Of a stretch of 64,000 nucleotides of DNA, positions 61,456 through 64,000 are shown piece after piece (position 1 is the first letter of the stretch; each line of letters starts with the position of its first letter). Under the pieces are notes generated by a model. It was not told the origin of the DNA. It saw only the letters and a list, made by a program, of their open reading frames with translations, and did not search any database. Origin of the DNA: JBALVT01 sp965262875 (GTDB lineage: Bacteria; Pseudomonadota; Gammaproteobacteria; Pseudomonadales; Halieaceae); NCBI GenBank assembly GCA_965262875.1, contig OZ253569.1, positions 6,386,001 through 6,450,000 of the forward strand. Reading direction: 5' to 3'. A program made the translations under genes and the position numbers.

Positions 61456-62154
61456 TTATTCTGCCTCGGCGAGCTCTTTATGGATTTGTTCGAGCGCATT
61501 CGGAGGGTTGACGGCTCCTGTGATGGAGCGTCCGATCACCAGATAATCAGAGCCATTTCTAATCGCCTGAGCCGGTGTAACAACGCGCCGCTGATCACCG
61601 CTACGCTCTCCCGCCATTCGAATGCCTGGAGTAACAAGAGAAAAATCCGCACCTCTTTCCCGCCTCAGCAACTGCGATTCTTGTGCGGAACACACTACGC
61701 CATCGAGGCCGCTCTCTTGGGCCAGAGCTGCCAATCGAGATGCTCGCTGCACTAACGTTTCGGTGTAACCAAGCTCAATCAAATCTTCCCCGGACATACT
61801 CGTGAGCACCGTAACTCCAATCAACAGCGGTTTTTGCGCAAAGCTCTGCAAGGCCTCAGAGGCGGCTTCCATCATCCTGCGCCCACCTCCGGCGTGCACA
61901 TTGACCATCCAAACTCCCAATTCCGCCGCGGCTCTAACAGCCCCAGCGACCGTATTGGGAATGTCGTGGTATTTTAAATCCAGGAAAATTTCGAAACCTC
62001 TCGACTGTAGATTTTCTACAAGGCCGGGGCCACAGCGAGTAAACAACTCTTTGCCCACTTTCAACCGACATCGATCTGGAGAAAGCTGGGAGACCAACTC
62101 CAGTACAGGACCTTCGTCGGGATAGTCCAGTGCGACCACTACAGGTGAATTCAT
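61456..62154 (-). CDS. pyrF: Orotidine 5'-phosphate decarboxylase
   Basis: This 232-residue TIM-barrel enzyme converts OMP to UMP in pyrimidine synthesis. The catalytic motif DLKYHDIPNTV is present, VALDYPDEGPVLELV begins the barrel, and TPGIRMAG and GRSITGAVNP bind the phosphate. It overlaps lapB by 4 bp, the usual gene order in Gammaproteobacteria. It is complete. Confidence 0.95.
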   Translation of the reverse strand: MNSPVVVALDYPDEGPVLELVSQLSPDRCRLKVGKELFTRCGPGLVENLQSRGFEIFLDLKYHDIPNTVAGAVRAAAELGVWMVNVHAGGGRRMMEAASEALQSFAQKPLLIGVTVLTSMSGEDLIELGYTETLVQRASRLAALAQESGLDGVVCSAQESQLLRRERGADFSLVTPGIRMAGERSGDQRRVVTPAQAIRNGSDYLVIGRSITGAVNPPNALEQIHKELAEAE

Positions 62155-63395
62155 TCTAGCTCCAAGCTTTGGGAGGCGGGTGTTTTAGTATGATCGGCCG
62201 ATTTTATCGGTTTCATCGAACCCCAGTATTTACAGCCAGGACAAAACCAGTGCAGTTGCTGGCCTGAAAAACCGCAGTGCTCGCATCGATACGCAGGGCG
62301 CTCGGTAACAAGCCGTGTAACCAGTACTTGCAGCAGATCCAGGTTGTCCTTCGCTGGCCCCTCGGTAACTTCGAGCTGCAAATGGATAAGCTTGGCCAGT
62401 CCCCGCAGTGAAGGCTGATCAGCAAGACGGCCGGACAAAAATTCTGCTGCAGCCTCTTTACCTCCTGCATCGCAAATATCTTCGGCAACTGCGAGTAACA
62501 AATTTGGCGAGGGGTCGGAGCCGAGGCAATCTTCGAGAAATTCTTTTAAAGCTCTCTCATCGCCAATTTCGCGATAGCATTTTCGTAGAAGTGAAATGGT
62601 CTCGGGCAAAAAATCGGGGTCTTGCTGTCTAACTTTGCGCAGGGCTTTGATCGCCTGCTTGAAACGCCCCGCCCCATATTCCACTCCACCAAGCATGATA
62701 GACGCTCGTACGCATCGCTTGTCCTGACTTAGGGCCTTTTCCAACAAACCGCGAGCGCCCTGCAACTCACCCGCCACCAGCTTTTCTTCCGCCAGTTCAC
62801 AAAAGAAGTGGGCTCTTGCAACAGTCACCTGGCGGGCACGCCCATTGTTAAACTCGGAATTTTTTTTGCCACCCAACAATGTTTTCCGCGGCAAAAAATC
62901 GCCAGACACTTCGATGGCACGCTGCCACTCGCGCTCACTTTGGTAAATCTCCAGTAGGTAACGGCGGCTGGCATCCCGTTGCTCGGCAGATTCATCCACC
63001 AGGCTGAGCAGTAAGCTTTCCGCCCGATCGAGCAGTCCTGCACTAATGTAATCTCTGGCCAATTCCAGATGAGCCTGATGGATTTGTGTGCGCGGCAGAC
63101 TTGGCCGGGCCAACAGGTTTTGATGTACTCGTATGGCGCGTTCCACTTCGCCGCGCTTGCGCAGGAGGTTTCCGAGCGCAAGATGGGTCTCTATGGTTTC
63201 GCTGTTTACCTCAAGCGCATCAATGAAGGAGTCAATGGCGCCGTCGGGGCGACCCTCCAGCAAGTAGTTCAAACCCTTGTAGTAATCACTCGTGAGTTCG
63301 GTACCCCTCGATGCCAGTGTGGAGCTGCGGCGACCCATTAACCAACCAATGGCAATAGCCGCGAAAAGTAGTAAAAATATCAGTAAATCATTCAA
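62151..63395 (-). CDS. lapB: Lipopolysaccharide assembly protein LapB
   Basis: This 414-residue inner-membrane anchored TPR protein helps regulate LpxC turnover and lipopolysaccharide synthesis. It has one N-terminal helix (LLIFLLLFAAIAIGWLMGRR), then TPR repeats (for example LNYLLEGRPDGAIDSFIDAL and THLALGNLLRKRGEVERAIR). It ends with a C-terminal rubredoxin-like metal site (C-E-H-C, then C-P-G-C). It lies between lapA and pyrF, overlapping both. Confidence 0.93.
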   Translation of the reverse strand: MNDLLIFLLLFAAIAIGWLMGRRSSTLASRGTELTSDYYKGLNYLLEGRPDGAIDSFIDALEVNSETIETHLALGNLLRKRGEVERAIRVHQNLLARPSLPRTQIHQAHLELARDYISAGLLDRAESLLLSLVDESAEQRDASRRYLLEIYQSEREWQRAIEVSGDFLPRKTLLGGKKNSEFNNGRARQVTVARAHFFCELAEEKLVAGELQGARGLLEKALSQDKRCVRASIMLGGVEYGAGRFKQAIKALRKVRQQDPDFLPETISLLRKCYREIGDERALKEFLEDCLGSDPSPNLLLAVAEDICDAGGKEAAAEFLSGRLADQPSLRGLAKLIHLQLEVTEGPAKDNLDLLQVLVTRLVTERPAYRCEHCGFSGQQLHWFCPGCKYWGSMKPIKSADHTKTPASQSLELE

Positions 63396-63693
63396 CAGCT
63401 TTTAGCCCGGTGTTTCGCAGCTTATCGAGTTCTAAATTAGCCTTGGTAGCTTTCTTGTTCGCACCGCGCAATGCTGTGCGCAAACTCACGACAATACCCA
63501 TGGCGGTCAGCATACCGACGATACCACCGGCTGCAAAAGCCGCCAGAATCCAAAGGGCCAGGCTTTTCTCCGCAAAAGTGTAAACCAGCATATCAAGTGG
63601 AACCAGCACGGTGTTTTGCAGCGCAAACAACACTCCAACCGCGACAGTAGCCAAAATGATGAGAACAGTAATGAGTTTGCGAAGTAAGTTCAT
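63388..63693 (-). CDS. lapA: Lipopolysaccharide assembly protein LapA
   Basis: This 101-residue inner-membrane protein has two helices (LITVLIILATVAVGVLFALQN and LALWILAAFAAGGIVGMLTAMG) and a basic coiled-coil tail. It works with LapB. The start ATG 63693 follows GGAAGCC; the open frame extends upstream through a terminator and is not expected to be used. It overlaps lapB by 8 bp. Confidence 0.9.
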   Translation of the reverse strand: MNLLRKLITVLIILATVAVGVLFALQNTVLVPLDMLVYTFAEKSLALWILAAFAAGGIVGMLTAMGIVVSLRTALRGANKKATKANLELDKLRNTGLKAVE

Positions 63694-63772
63694 GGTGGCT
63701 TCCAATTTGCAGACGCAGTGGTCAATAATCCAGTTGGTTGGGTGTCGAGGTATCGACTCGCTCGACCACCTA

Positions 63773-63811
63773 TAAAAAAAGCGGTGTGATCTTGCGATCA
63801 TACCGCTTCAG
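63773..63811 (-). terminator. Terminator after ihfB
   Basis: On the minus strand, AAGCGGTATGATC and GATCACACCGCTT pair around GCAA, followed by seven T residues. It lies just past the ihfB stop and before lapA. Confidence 0.85.
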
Positions 63812-63827
63812 GTTTTCCGGGCAACTT

Positions 63828-64000
63828 TTACAGGCCGGCATTTAGCCCAATATTCACCCTTTCACGAAGCTCTTTTCCAGGTTTGAAATGTGGCACGTAT
63901 TTACCGGTCAACTCAACGGAATCGCCAGTTTTGGGGTTGCGCCCTCGCCGGGGCTCTCTGTAGTGCAGAGAAAAACTGCCAAATCCGCGGATTTCAATTC
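63828..64000 (-). CDS. ihfB: Integration host factor beta subunit, 3' part (runs off the window)
   Basis: The last 57 codons are present: IEIRGFGSFSLHYREPRRG, RNPKTGDSVELTGKYVPHFK, then PGKELRERVNIGLNAGL-stop. These are the beta-arm and C-terminal helices of IHF-beta, with the arm proline in RNPKTG. IHF bends DNA in recombination and transcription. Its position before lapA-lapB-pyrF is conserved in Gammaproteobacteria. Confidence 0.95.
   Translation of the reverse strand, partial: IEIRGFGSFSLHYREPRRGRNPKTGDSVELTGKYVPHFKPGKELRERVNIGLNAGL

Noticed and set aside
1..64000. CRISPR array
   Set aside because: I saw no regularly spaced short repeats; all repeats found are insertion sequences, their target duplications or a single 27-bp tandem pair.

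Overview
The window looks like a Gammaproteobacterium, probably a marine Pseudomonadales/Cellvibrionales-type lineage. The right end has the order ihfB-lapA-lapB-pyrF followed by a WbpM-type dehydratase locus, as in Pseudomonas-like genomes. The centre holds a catabolic cluster (Rieske protein, MarR, aldehyde dehydrogenase, SDRs), and there is a PEP-CTERM protein gene. No taxonomic search was possible, so this placement is an inference.

Layout. 0.4-21.0 kb: one PEP-CTERM gene (minus strand) broken into three pieces. Its last six codons lie at 449-470, its middle at 19242-19455 and its signal-peptide end at 20610-21013. It is split by an IS630 element at a TA site and by an 18.8-kb structure bounded by two nearly identical direct copies of an IS3-family element. 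That structure is flanked by a 5-bp direct repeat (GTGAC), so it looks like a composite transposon. Its cargo is an AT-richer minus-strand defence operon: HTH protein, PLD-like/SNF2 helicase, DUF4391 protein, type III Mod, AlbA_2/Schlafen-type ATPase, then (after an IS66 insertion) type III Res. 21.0-24.4 kb: a degraded tRNA-Asn, yceH, a CBS-domain protein and a flavin monooxygenase. 24.6-27.5 kb: a three-gene cassette of unknown function ending in a tRNA-guanine transglycosylase (TGT)-like gene.

27.5-55.9 kb is rebuilt by insertion sequences. An IS5-family element entered the TGT-like gene (5-bp repeat CCTTC), an IS21-family element entered the IS5 (5-bp repeat ACACT), and recombination with a second, inverted IS21 copy flipped the 17.7 kb between them. 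The 3' end of the TGT-like gene, with its zinc-ligand histidine, now lies 20 kb away at 47613-47953 on the other strand. Undoing the inversion restores both the IS5 transposase and the TGT-like gene in frame across the junctions. The inverted block holds an ISL3 fragment, DUF6524 and nitronate monooxygenase genes, a frameshifted sulfatase, DUF2189, a Rieske/DUF4345/CMD/sterol-desaturase group, and a MarR-controlled dehydrogenase-ALDH-SDR-SDR-amidohydrolase group. The second IS21 copy (48873-55884) is itself interrupted by an IS66 (8-bp repeat) and by an IS5/IS1182-type element (6-bp repeat).

55.9-64 kb: a frameshifted LysR gene, then stable chromosome. This part carries the surface-polysaccharide genes (WbpM-type dehydratase, WecA/WbpL-type glycosyl-phosphate transferase, sugar epimerase), a ComEA-like helix-hairpin-helix protein, pyrF, lapB, lapA and the end of ihfB.

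Many genes outside the conserved right end carry single-base frameshifts or internal deletions. This suggests either a decaying, IS-rich genome or residual consensus errors in the assembly.
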